7,112 bases of DNA from an uncultured Clostridia bacterium (GTDB taxonomy: Bacteria; Bacillota; Clostridia; Oscillospirales; Oscillospiraceae). Under the pieces are notes generated by a model. That model made no database searches. It saw only the letters and a list, made by a program, of their open reading frames with translations, and was not told where the DNA came from. A program made the translations under genes and the position numbers. Of the stretch, positions 1 through 4,915 are shown piece after piece (position 1 is the stretch's first letter; each line of letters opens with the position of its first letter). Location of the stretch: assembly GCA_946011705.1 (NCBI GenBank), contig CAMGCA010000098.1, forward strand, positions 1-7,112. The letters run 5' to 3'.

Positions 1-563
1 CCCCGCACAGCGATGAGAACCACGAACACGGAAACCGTGAGAAAAATATTGGAGATTTTATTCAGAACCTGCTTCGTCCCGGCGGTGGGGGTGGACACGA
101 TGACAATGCCCAGCTTATTGTCCCCGCTGACAATGGGGGCAGACACCACATAGCGCTCTTCATCGTAGAGGTTGCGGATGGTGCCGGTGGCGCTGTAGCC
201 GCCGCTTTCGTAGACCTTATCCAGAAAATCCGGGTTCAGCTGCCAGCCATCGTGGTCGCAGCCGCTCAGAGTGTTGGAGCAGATGGTGATATAGCCCCTG
301 CTGTCGCAGACCACAATGTCGGCGTTGGTGATCTGGGAGACCACGTCCAGATTCAGCATCAGCTCCCGGCTGTTTAGGTTTCCGTCCATACCGTAGGCCC
401 CCGCCAGATTGGCAACCACCTCGGAATCCTGAGTCAGGCGGGAAATGGTGGTGTCCTCCAGAAAGTTGTTGATTTGAATCTGAAAGGACGCGCCGAGAAT
501 GGTCAGCGTCAGCAGAAGGATGGTCGCCGCCGTGGAGAAATTGCGGCTGAAGGAGCTTTTCAT
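1..563 (-). CDS. Membrane sensor protein, probably a sensor histidine kinase (N-terminal part, runs off the window)
   Basis: Only the first 187 codons are present; the 3' end lies beyond the left edge. The ATG at 563-561 follows an AGAGGTG ribosome binding site by about 8 bases. The protein has a short basic N-terminus, a membrane helix at about residues 9-29, an extracytoplasmic domain of about 135 residues, and a second membrane helix from about residue 169. The extracytoplasmic part contains the stretches ADIVVCDSRGYI (81-92) and YVVSAPIV (138-145), which resemble the beta strands of PAS-like/Cache-like sensor folds. Two helices flanking such a domain is the usual front end of a sensor histidine kinase, with HAMP, HisKA and ATPase domains to follow. 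Those domains are not visible, so a chemoreceptor, cyclase or phosphatase with the same front end is possible. No response regulator gene is in view. It has its own promoter at 608-635. Confidence 0.75.
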   Translation of the reverse strand, partial: MKSSFSRNFSTAATILLLTLTILGASFQIQINNFLEDTTISRLTQDSEVVANLAGAYGMDGNLNSRELMLNLDVVSQITNADIVVCDSRGYITICSNTLSGCDHDGWQLNPDFLDKVYESGGYSATGTIRNLYDEERYVVSAPIVSGDNKLGIVIVSTPTAGTKQVLNKISNIFLTVSVFVVLIAVR

Positions 564-607
564 CTTCGGGGCACCTCTTTCTTTCCTACCACGAAATGTG
601 TGGTTTT

Positions 608-635
608 ATTATAGCATACCCTTTCCGTATTTCAA
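608..635 (-). promoter_or_regulatory. Sigma-A promoter of the sensor protein gene
   Basis: Read on the minus strand: -35 TTGAAA (635-630), a 16-base spacer, then -10 TATAAT (613-608) preceded by TGC, an extended -10. The start codon lies about 45 bases downstream of the -10. Confidence 0.8.
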
Positions 636-680
636 CAGGAGCAAAAAAAGTTTACAAATACGGCCAGTGGACGCAGACAA

Positions 681-746
681 TGAAATGCTCCCTTCATGTT
701 CTACAGTGTTTGTTATTTCACTGTATCTCATAAAGGGAGCATATCA
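681..746. repeat. 66-base imperfect palindrome
   Basis: Nested arms pair symmetrically: TGA (681-683) with TCA (744-746), ATGCTCCCTT (685-694) with AAGGGAGCAT (733-742), ATG (696-698) with CAT (729-731), and TACAGTG (702-708) with CACTGTA (719-725), leaving a 10-base loop. The two 10-base arms and two 7-base arms are perfect, and the internal loops are of equal size on both sides. It sits 3' of one minus-strand gene and 5' of the next. It could be a weak terminator on the minus strand (followed by TTTCATT) or a small palindromic mobile repeat. No target-site duplication was seen. Confidence 0.65.
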
Positions 747-842
747 CTTACTTCGTAATGACAGTTCTTCCGTTTGAACCGTTATTCGGCAGGGTCTTCC
801 GTTACAGGACATTTTACGCTGTCCGTGATAAGATGTCCGGGA

Positions 843-1232
843 TTAGGTTCTGGCGCTGGAAATCAGCAGGCAGGCCCAGAAGAACAGGCTCATGGCCCAG
901 TGGCCGCTGCAAATCATGGGGCTGGATACCACCACCAGCACCCCATGAAGGATGTCTCCCAGCAGCTCCGAGCGGAACACCGTGAGAAAATTGGCAATGA
1001 TTAGCAGGACACTCAGGCTCAATGACACAATACTTAAGTTCCGCACCAGCATAAGCGTCTGCCGGTCCTTTTCCCGCCTTCCCTTCCACACCAGTACCGC
1101 CGGAGGCAGGAAAAAAAGAATGGACAGGCCTGTAAGCAGAACCCGCAGCACCCCGGCAGGTTCCGGGATAAATCCCAGTCCCGCGCACAGAATAAACAAA
1201 GCGCCCCAAAGCGCGTATAAGAATTGACTCTT
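843..1232 (-). CDS. Small four-helix membrane protein of unknown function; start codon apparently mutated
   Basis: I do not recognise the family. Reading from codon 1230-1232 gives 129 residues with about four hydrophobic segments (roughly 4-22, 28-49, 64-86 and 94-126), a basic loop WKGRREKDR (49-57) likely on the cytoplasmic side, and a TAA stop. The frame stays open upstream through the antisense of nrdR, but that part is not protein-like. The start is odd: a strong GGGAGG (1246-1241) lies 8 bases before an in-frame AAG where an ATG would be expected, followed by the natural-looking SQFLYALWG. No ATG, GTG or TTG lies in frame near this site. The first alternative is TTG at 1199-1197, with a poor ribosome binding site and loss of half of helix 1. 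A promoter at 1265-1293 would give a leader of about 26 bases, fitting a start near 1232. It may be a start-loss allele, a sequencing error, or translated from the TTG. Confidence 0.55.
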   Translation of the reverse strand, partial: KSQFLYALWGALFILCAGLGFIPEPAGVLRVLLTGLSILFFLPPAVLVWKGRREKDRQTLMLVRNLSIVSLSLSVLLIIANFLTVFRSELLGDILHGVLVVVSSPMICSGHWAMSLFFWACLLISSART

Positions 1233-1264
1233 GCTAGTTGCCTCCCAATGGAAATCCTGCGCCT

Positions 1265-1293
1265 TTTTTACCCGATTTTCCGGCCATTGGCAA
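1265..1293 (-). promoter_or_regulatory. Probable promoter of the four-helix protein gene
   Basis: Minus strand: -35 TTGCCA (1293-1288), exactly 17 bases, -10 TAAAAA (1270-1265). The -35 matches consensus at 5 of 6 positions, the -10 at 4 of 6. It is back to back with the nrdR promoter; the two -35 boxes are 12 bases apart. Confidence 0.5.
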
Positions 1294-1305
1294 GGGAAAA
1301 AAAGC

Positions 1306-1334
1306 TGGACAGGATTCCCGGATTCTGGTATAAT
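1306..1334 (+). promoter_or_regulatory. Sigma-A promoter of nrdR
   Basis: -35 TGGACA (1306-1311), a 17-base spacer, and a perfect -10 TATAAT (1329-1334) preceded by TGG, an extended -10. The nrdR start codon lies 34 bases downstream of the -10. Confidence 0.8.
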
Positions 1335-1367
1335 ATACAGATATTCAGGATCAGGGAGGTATTTTCT

Positions 1368-1823
1368 ATGAAATGCCCTTACTGCGGCGATCAGGAGAGC
1401 AAGGTGGTGGATTCCCGCCGGTCCGAGGACGGCCTGAGCATCCGCCGCCGCCGGGAATGTCTCGGCTGCCTGCGCCGGTTTACTACCTATGAGATCGTGG
1501 AGAGCCTGCCCATCATCGTGGTCAAGCGCAACGGCTCCCGGCAGCCCTTCGACCGGAACAAGGTTCTCAATTCCATGATTCGGGCCTTTGACAAGCGGAG
1601 GGTGGATGTGAACGACCTGGATCGGATTACCACGGAAATCGAGCAGACCATACAGAATACCCTGGAGCGGGAGATCAGCACCGACAAAATCGGTGAAATG
1701 GTTATGGAGCGGCTGAAGCCCCTGGACGAGGTGGCCTACATCCGCTTTGCCTCCATTTACCACCGCTTTCAGGACGCCCAGAGCTTTATGCGGGAGATCA
1801 GCAAATTCCTGGAGGAGAAATAA
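1368..1823 (+). CDS. nrdR: Transcriptional repressor NrdR
   Basis: A 151-residue protein, the normal length for NrdR, which represses ribonucleotide reductase operons by sensing dATP/ATP through its ATP-cone domain and binding NrdR boxes. A zinc ribbon lies at residues 3-34, with cysteines C3, C6, C31 and C34 (MKCPYCG, RRRRECLGC). The basic run between the pairs (R26-R29) belongs to the DNA-binding ribbon. The ATP-cone follows from about residue 49 (VVKRNGSRQPFDRNKV) to about 139, with the family end VAYIRFASIYHRFQD at about 124-138. The start is the ATG preceded by AGGGAGGT (1353-1360) at 7 bases; the frame is open further upstream but that part is not NrdR-like. The stop overlaps the start of the next gene as TAATG, so the two are probably translationally coupled. 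No ribonucleotide reductase gene is in the window. Confidence 0.97.
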   Translation: MKCPYCGDQESKVVDSRRSEDGLSIRRRRECLGCLRRFTTYEIVESLPIIVVKRNGSRQPFDRNKVLNSMIRAFDKRRVDVNDLDRITTEIEQTIQNTLEREISTDKIGEMVMERLKPLDEVAYIRFASIYHRFQDAQSFMREISKFLEEK

Positions 1824-2341
1824 TGAGCACCAACCCAACTGAAATCTTACAGGCCACGGAACCTGCGCTGGACATCGATTCCATCAAGAGCCTGATGGAC
1901 GGCTTTGACCCCGCCGCCCTGCTGCCGGACTTAAGCGAGTTGTTTGGGTCCCTGGCTACGCTGTGCCGCTTCGCCGTGATGATCGGCCCGGTGGTAATGC
2001 TGGTTCTCGGCCTTGCCTACCTGTTCCTGTCCCCGAGGGAAGCCAACTACTATTTCGGCTACCGCTGTTACTTCGGCATGGGCAGCGTCCAGGCCTGGCG
2101 GTTTACCCAGCGGATCGCGGGAATGCTGTTCGGCGGCGTGGGCCTGATTCTCACCATCGTGATGTACGTCATGTCCGGGAGCTTTTCCGAGATGGAGATT
2201 ACGGACATGGTGTGGAAGGCCGCGGGATGCCTTGCCTGGCAGGCCGTGATTGCTCTGGTTTTGACATTCCTGGTGAACTTTCTTGCTTTTTTCTTCTTCG
2301 ATGCCAAGGGCGGACCCAGAAGAAAGAAAAAAGAGAAATAG
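1823..2341 (+). CDS. SdpI-domain membrane protein
   Basis: A 172-residue protein starting with the ATG that shares its A with the nrdR stop. A polar N-terminus of about 45 residues precedes three hydrophobic segments at roughly 47-69, 98-118 and 138-159, and the C-terminus is strongly basic (PRRKKKEK). The stretch NYYFGYRCYFGMGS (75-88) followed by W92 and the second helix matches the pattern of the SdpI family (GYR, then a conserved W, then a helix), named after the Bacillus subtilis immunity protein against the SdpC toxin. Most members of this family in other genomes have no proven role, so immunity is not implied. No Sdp toxin gene is nearby. It is co-transcribed with nrdR and ended by the hairpin 6 bases after its stop. 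The family assignment rests on motif recognition only. Confidence 0.8.
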   Translation: MSTNPTEILQATEPALDIDSIKSLMDGFDPAALLPDLSELFGSLATLCRFAVMIGPVVMLVLGLAYLFLSPREANYYFGYRCYFGMGSVQAWRFTQRIAGMLFGGVGLILTIVMYVMSGSFSEMEITDMVWKAAGCLAWQAVIALVLTFLVNFLAFFFFDAKGGPRRKKKEK

Positions 2342-2346
2342 TATCG

Positions 2347-2378
2347 GCCGTTCCGCGGAGAATGCGGAACGGCTTTTC
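2347..2378 (+). terminator. Rho-independent terminator of the nrdR operon
   Basis: A perfect 10-bp stem, GCCGTTCCGC (2347-2356) with GCGGAACGGC (2364-2373), a 7-base loop, followed by TTTTCC. It begins just after the stop codon of the SdpI-domain gene. Confidence 0.85.
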
Positions 2379-2401
2379 CAGCGATTTATTTGTCAAGTCG
2401 T

Positions 2402-2503
2402 AAATATGAACAATATTTGACCATGGAAATGAACAATCTTCACAAAACTTAATACTTGCTTAACAACTTTCCCCTTTTTTCGTTAATATTTTACCGGTAT
2501 AAT
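2402..2503 (+). promoter_or_regulatory. Candidate regulated promoter region with repeated operator-like motifs
   Basis: A good -10 TATAAT lies at 2498-2503, but the -35 position (2475-2480) is just TTTTTT, which suggests an activator-dependent or weak promoter. Upstream are three copies of CTTMAYA: CTTCACA (2438-2444), CTTAATA (2448-2454) and CTTAACA (2459-2465), 10 and 11 bases apart, so on one face of the helix. Also present are a direct repeat ATGAACAAT (2406-2414 and 2429-2437) and an inverted repeat AAATAT-N5-ATATTT (2402-2418). The CTTMAYA series resembles PhoP/PhoB-type boxes (TTMACA at about 11 bases), which is inference only. The upstream terminator implies a new transcription unit, and no protein gene follows. 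Confidence 0.45.
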
Positions 2504-2509
2504 AAGGCC

Positions 2510-2637
2510 ATAAAGATCAAGTGAACCAATCCAGTCCTACAAAAGGACGGTTTCTATAAATTGCTACCTACCATCTTTTTCATTTTTCCTCTCCTCTTTT
2601 CTTGTTGCAAAAACCGCGGCTTACGCCGCGGTTTTTG
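2510..2637 (+). ncRNA. Candidate small regulatory RNA with a C/U-rich tract
   Basis: The predicted start is about 7 bases after the TATAAT at 2498-2503, and the end is in the T-run of the terminator at 2606-2639, giving about 128 nt. A 5' hairpin GTCCT (2534-2538)/AGGAC (2544-2548) is extended by AACC (2524-2527)/GGTT (2549-2552). It is followed by a roughly 50-base pyrimidine-rich segment (2561-2605) with CCTCTCCTC at 2588-2596, complementary to purine-rich ribosome binding sites, then a perfect terminator. This stem / unpaired C/U tract / terminator layout is that of several Gram-positive trans-acting small RNAs. I do not recognise a named family. A TTG-started reading frame at 2561 has no spaced ribosome binding site and runs into the terminator, so I reject it as a gene. 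Confidence 0.45.
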
Positions 2638-2639
2638 CA
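2606..2639. terminator. Strong bidirectional terminator hairpin
   Basis: A perfect 15-bp stem, 2606-2620 with 2625-2639, loop TTAC. The core is CCGCGGC/GCCGCGG, flanked by AAAAA on the left and TTTTT on the right, so it could end transcripts on both strands. Confidence 0.85.
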
Positions 2640-2754
2640 TGTCCGCAATGCGGACAGATAATAGTTTCGGATACCGGATGTGGTCTACACCATCGGGTTC
2701 TACTCGGTATCTTTCCTGCGTCTATCGTCTTCCCGAACCGGGAAGGCTTTTTTT
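2640..2754 (+). ncRNA. Candidate second structured RNA segment with its own terminator
   Basis: A hairpin TGTCCGC (2640-2646)/GCGGACA (2650-2656) is followed by GATAAT (2657-2662), a possible -10 box with a weak TTTGCA (2634-2639) 17 bases upstream. A transcript from about 2669 would open directly with GATACCG (2670-2676), which pairs perfectly with CGGTATC (2705-2711). Inside this stem are two short hairpins with similar loops, GTG-GTCTA-CAC (2680-2690) and GGG-TTCTA-CTC (2695-2705, which overlaps the outer stem by one base). A U/C-rich linker and a terminator at 2729-2754 follow. It could also be read-through sequence of the RNA at 2510-2637. No known riboswitch or RNA family was recognised. 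Confidence 0.35.
2729..2754 (+). terminator. Rho-independent terminator, plus strand
   Basis: Stem CTTCCCG (2729-2735)/CGGGAAG (2739-2745), loop AAC, extendable by a T-G and a G-C pair, followed by seven T (2748-2754). Since no plus-strand protein gene precedes it, it supports an RNA gene upstream. Confidence 0.8.
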
Positions 2755-2759
2755 ATACG

Positions 2760-2800
2760 AAAAATGGAGAGTGAAGCATTACTCCACTCTCCACTCTCCA
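2760..2800 (-). terminator. Terminator of hflK-hflC, built from a heptad repeat
   Basis: On the minus strand, the unit TGGAGAGTG occurs twice in overlapping register (2800-2792 and 2793-2785). Either copy can pair with CACTCTCCA (2773-2765), giving a 9-bp stem followed by TTTTT (2764-2760). It starts 6 bases after the hflC stop. The same repeat family is found between parA and parB. Confidence 0.7.
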
Positions 2801-2805
2801 AGCTA

Positions 2806-3681
2806 TCACTCGGCTCCCATCAGGATTTTCGCCAGATCGGAATTGCCGTCCAGAATCACCGTCTTGTCGCTTCCGTTGAGGCTGGATTTCAGAGCGTCCA
2901 GCGCCAGGGTGAATTCGTAGAATTCCTGCTTATCATGGCTGTCGTAGGCTTCCGCCAGCAGGCGCATATATTCCTGCTCGCCCTCGGCTTCCCGCTTGGC
3001 GGCCTCAGCCTGGGCGTCGGAGATCATGATGTTCACCTTTTTATCCACGTCGTTGCGGATGATGGAGGCCTCATAGTTCCCGTCGGCAGTGTACTTTTCC
3101 GCCATCTGGTTTCGTTCGGAAATCATACGGCTGTAGACCGCGTTCAGGTTGCTCTCCGGCAGGTCAAACTGCTTGATTTTTACATCCTCCACATGGATGC
3201 CGTAGGTCTTCGCCAGACTATTTACATCGGATGCGATGTTGCCGTAGATGTCGTTCCGCTTGGCCCCGTCCTCCATATTGATGATGTCGCTCTGGGCCAG
3301 GGTACCCATGACGGTTTTCAGCTCATTGTAGGTCAGGGCGTCCAGTCGCTGCTCCGCTACGGAGGTGGAGCCAAGGGTCTGGTAGAACAGCTTGGGATCG
3401 GAAATGCTCCACAGAATGTAGCAGTCCACGGTCATATTCTGCTTGTCAGATGTCAGAACCTCAGAGGGAGGAATGTCGTAGAGCTGGGTAGCCTTGCTGA
3501 AATACTTTACGGTATCCAGGAAGGGCACCTTGAAGTGCAGACCGGATTCCGATGTGGTGCTGATGATTTTGGAGAACCGCACGGTGCAGGCGTACTCATT
3601 TTCTGCCACCGTAAAGCAGGAACCGGCCAGTAAAACCGCCGCCAGAACGATCACAAGGATCGCTATGCTTGTTTTCTTCAT
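2806..3681 (-). CDS. hflC: HflC-like SPFH protein, modulator of the FtsH protease
   Basis: 291 residues. In bacteria studied, HflC forms a large ring with HflK around the membrane protease FtsH and controls its access to substrates; FtsH itself is not in this window. An N-terminal membrane helix lies at about 5-25 with the bulk outside the cytoplasm. The SPFH/band-7 domain spans about 26-190 (ENEYACTVRFSKI at 27-39, ESGLHFKVPF at 45-54, VKIKQFDLPE at 167-176). A charged, alanine/glutamate-rich coiled-coil region at about 185-245 includes ISERNQMAEKYTADG, the typical HflC pattern. The family end FYEFTLALDALKSSL is at 254-268. It is shorter than the E. coli protein (334). The ATG lies 4 bases after the hflK stop, and its GGAGG is inside the last hflK codons, so translation is likely coupled. 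SC at 21-22 is not a convincing lipobox. Confidence 0.92.
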   Translation of the reverse strand: MKKTSIAILVIVLAAVLLAGSCFTVAENEYACTVRFSKIISTTSESGLHFKVPFLDTVKYFSKATQLYDIPPSEVLTSDKQNMTVDCYILWSISDPKLFYQTLGSTSVAEQRLDALTYNELKTVMGTLAQSDIINMEDGAKRNDIYGNIASDVNSLAKTYGIHVEDVKIKQFDLPESNLNAVYSRMISERNQMAEKYTADGNYEASIIRNDVDKKVNIMISDAQAEAAKREAEGEQEYMRLLAEAYDSHDKQEFYEFTLALDALKSSLNGSDKTVILDGNSDLAKILMGAE

Positions 3682-3685
3682 GGTT

Positions 3686-4690
3686 TTATTGTCCTCCTTC
3701 CACAGTTGTCATAGGCTCCAGAGGCAGAAGAGTTTGCAGATTGCCGCCGTCGCCAGTGTTCACATAGAGCTTCACGCCGGGCAGAACCTTAGAAATGGCT
3801 TCATAGTACATTCTGGACTTGGTAATACCCGGATTCTGGGCGTACTCCTCGTACATGGCGTTGAACATGGCCACCTGCTCCACTGCTTCGTTGATCCGCT
3901 TCTGTTTCAGGTACTCCGCGTTTTGGATCAGCTTGTCGGCCTTGGCCTGGGCGTTGGGAATCTGGGCATTCTGGTAGGCTTTGGCGTCGTTGATGACGGT
4001 CTCAGCCTGCTGCTTGGCGGTCTCCACCGCCTTGAAGGCCTCAATGACCTCTGCCGTGGGCGGCTCGGCGTCCTGGATCTTCACATCCACCAGTGTCAGG
4101 CCAATGTCATATTCCTGCAAAATCCGGGTGACAAGCTCCTTGACCTGCATCTGGATATTCTCCTTGCCATCGGTGAGCACCGCGTCCACGCTGGAGGAGC
4201 CAACCACGTTTCTCACCTGGCTCTGAATCAGGTTCCGCAGAATCAGCTCCGGCTCATCCGAGGAGAACAGGTATTGCACCGGGTCGGAAATCTTGTACTC
4301 TACAAAGAAATCCACGTTGACAATGTTGTAGTCTCCGGTGATCATGGTGCTTTCACTTTCGTTGAACGCGTTCCCGCCGCTGCTGGAATAGCCCAACTCA
4401 ATCTTCTGGTAGACATTGGTATTCACCTTGTGGGCCTGCTGGATGCCAAAGGGCAGCTTGAAGTGGATGCCCGCGTCCACTACATCCGTGACTTTCCAGA
4501 AGGTGGTGACCACGGCCTGCTGTTTGTCGTCCACAGTGTACCAGCAGGTGCCGGCCATGGTGATTACAATCAGGGCCAGCAGCACAGCCAGAATGGTCTT
4601 CCCAGCCCGTTTGAAGCTGGGTTTTGGTTTTTGTGGCTTTGGCTGAGGCGGTGTTTCCGGTGCCCAGCGATAGGTTCCGTTTTCGTCCAT
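3686..4690 (-). CDS. hflK: HflK-like SPFH protein, modulator of the FtsH protease
   Basis: 334 residues; partner of HflC in the membrane complex around FtsH. A short cytoplasmic N-terminus is proline/lysine-rich (PETPPQPKPQKPKP, 11-24). One membrane helix lies at about 32-50. The SPFH domain at about 51-212 includes KQQAVVTTFWKV (56-67), DAGIHFKLPF (72-81) and VDVKIQDAEPP (201-211). A coiled-coil region follows at about 214-282 with AYQNAQIPNAQAKADKL (238-254), the characteristic HflK motif. The start is the ATG at 4690-4688, with AAAGGAGC seven bases upstream. The frame is open for 43 more codons to 4819, but that part crosses the promoter and is not protein-like. First gene of a two-gene operon with hflC, from the promoter at 4743-4771. 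It is divergent from the zinc-ribbon/parAB genes. Confidence 0.92.
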   Translation of the reverse strand: MDENGTYRWAPETPPQPKPQKPKPSFKRAGKTILAVLLALIVITMAGTCWYTVDDKQQAVVTTFWKVTDVVDAGIHFKLPFGIQQAHKVNTNVYQKIELGYSSSGGNAFNESESTMITGDYNIVNVDFFVEYKISDPVQYLFSSDEPELILRNLIQSQVRNVVGSSSVDAVLTDGKENIQMQVKELVTRILQEYDIGLTLVDVKIQDAEPPTAEVIEAFKAVETAKQQAETVINDAKAYQNAQIPNAQAKADKLIQNAEYLKQKRINEAVEQVAMFNAMYEEYAQNPGITKSRMYYEAISKVLPGVKLYVNTGDGGNLQTLLPLEPMTTVEGGQ

Positions 4691-4742
4691 GTTGGTTGCT
4701 CCTTTTCTATAGTGTGGTATTCGATAAGAATTTCCTGATTTC

Positions 4743-4771
4743 ATTATAGCATGGCTTTCGGCCTCTGCCAA
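4743..4771 (-). promoter_or_regulatory. Sigma-A promoter of hflK-hflC
   Basis: Minus strand: -35 TTGGCA (4771-4766), a 17-base spacer, a perfect -10 TATAAT (4748-4743) preceded by TGC (extended -10). This gives a leader of about 45 bases before hflK. Confidence 0.85.
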
Positions 4772-4857
4772 CTGCTTTTGAGACACACTCCGTGAACAAT
4801 CTGTAAAGATTTTACCCAAAGTGCACTTCTTTCGGTGGGAATTGTGTAATTTTGCTC

Positions 4858-4886
4858 TTTACGAACCGCAAAAAGTGTTGTACAAT
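4858..4886 (+). promoter_or_regulatory. Probable promoter of the zinc-ribbon gene and parAB
   Basis: -35 TTTACG (4858-4863), a 17-base spacer, -10 TACAAT (4881-4886). It lies 29 bases before the GTG start. I see no other clear promoter before parA and no terminator between these genes, so it may drive all three. Confidence 0.6.
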
Positions 4887-4915
4887 ACTGGATATTATTA
4901 TGGGAGGTGTGGGCT

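Larger units (their letters stand above)
564..842. other. Intergenic spacer between two minus-strand genes
   Basis: No gene is supported. The spacer holds the promoter at 608-635 and the long palindrome at 681-746. Nearer the end of the upstream gene, GGACAT (807-812) is complementary to ATGTCC (833-838) and GGACA (807-811) to TGTCC (820-824), so a small hairpin could form in the 3' end of the four-helix protein mRNA. No T-run follows it, so I do not call it a terminator. Confidence 0.6.

Noticed and set aside
1326..1350. NrdR box at the nrdR promoter (autoregulation)
   Set aside because: AT-rich sequence around the -10 shows only loose likeness to the NrdR box and no second phased box.
1233..1838. 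Long minus-strand reading frame continuing upstream of the four-helix protein across nrdR
   Set aside because: It is antisense to a certain nrdR gene and lacks protein-like composition; only the part below 1233 looks like a membrane protein.
2554..2583. Minus-strand nine-residue peptide (MKKMVGSNL) behind a GGAGAGG
   Set aside because: The purine-rich binding site is just the complement of the C/U tract, and a minus transcript would have to pass two strong terminators.
2620..2656. Minus-strand frame reading CPHCGHAKTAA, zinc-knuckle-like
   Set aside because: No start codon exists before the upstream stop, and the cysteines fall in the arms of a hairpin.
2691..2711. tRNA T-arm-like GGGTTCTACTC
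   Set aside because: Stem and loop lengths do not fit a T-arm, and no acceptor, D or anticodon arms are present.
3616..3681. Possible lipoprotein signal in HflC (AGSC at 19-22)
   Set aside because: Alanine at -3 is a poor lipobox and HflC proteins keep this helix as a membrane anchor.
2680..4738. Two long plus-strand reading frames (317 and 414 codons)
   Set aside because: They are antisense to hflC and hflK, whose families are clear; the frames have no ribosome binding site and are codon-bias shadows.
4819..4828. Short palindrome AAGTGCACTT between hflK and the zinc-ribbon gene
   Set aside because: A single 10-base palindrome outside both core promoters; too little to call an operator.
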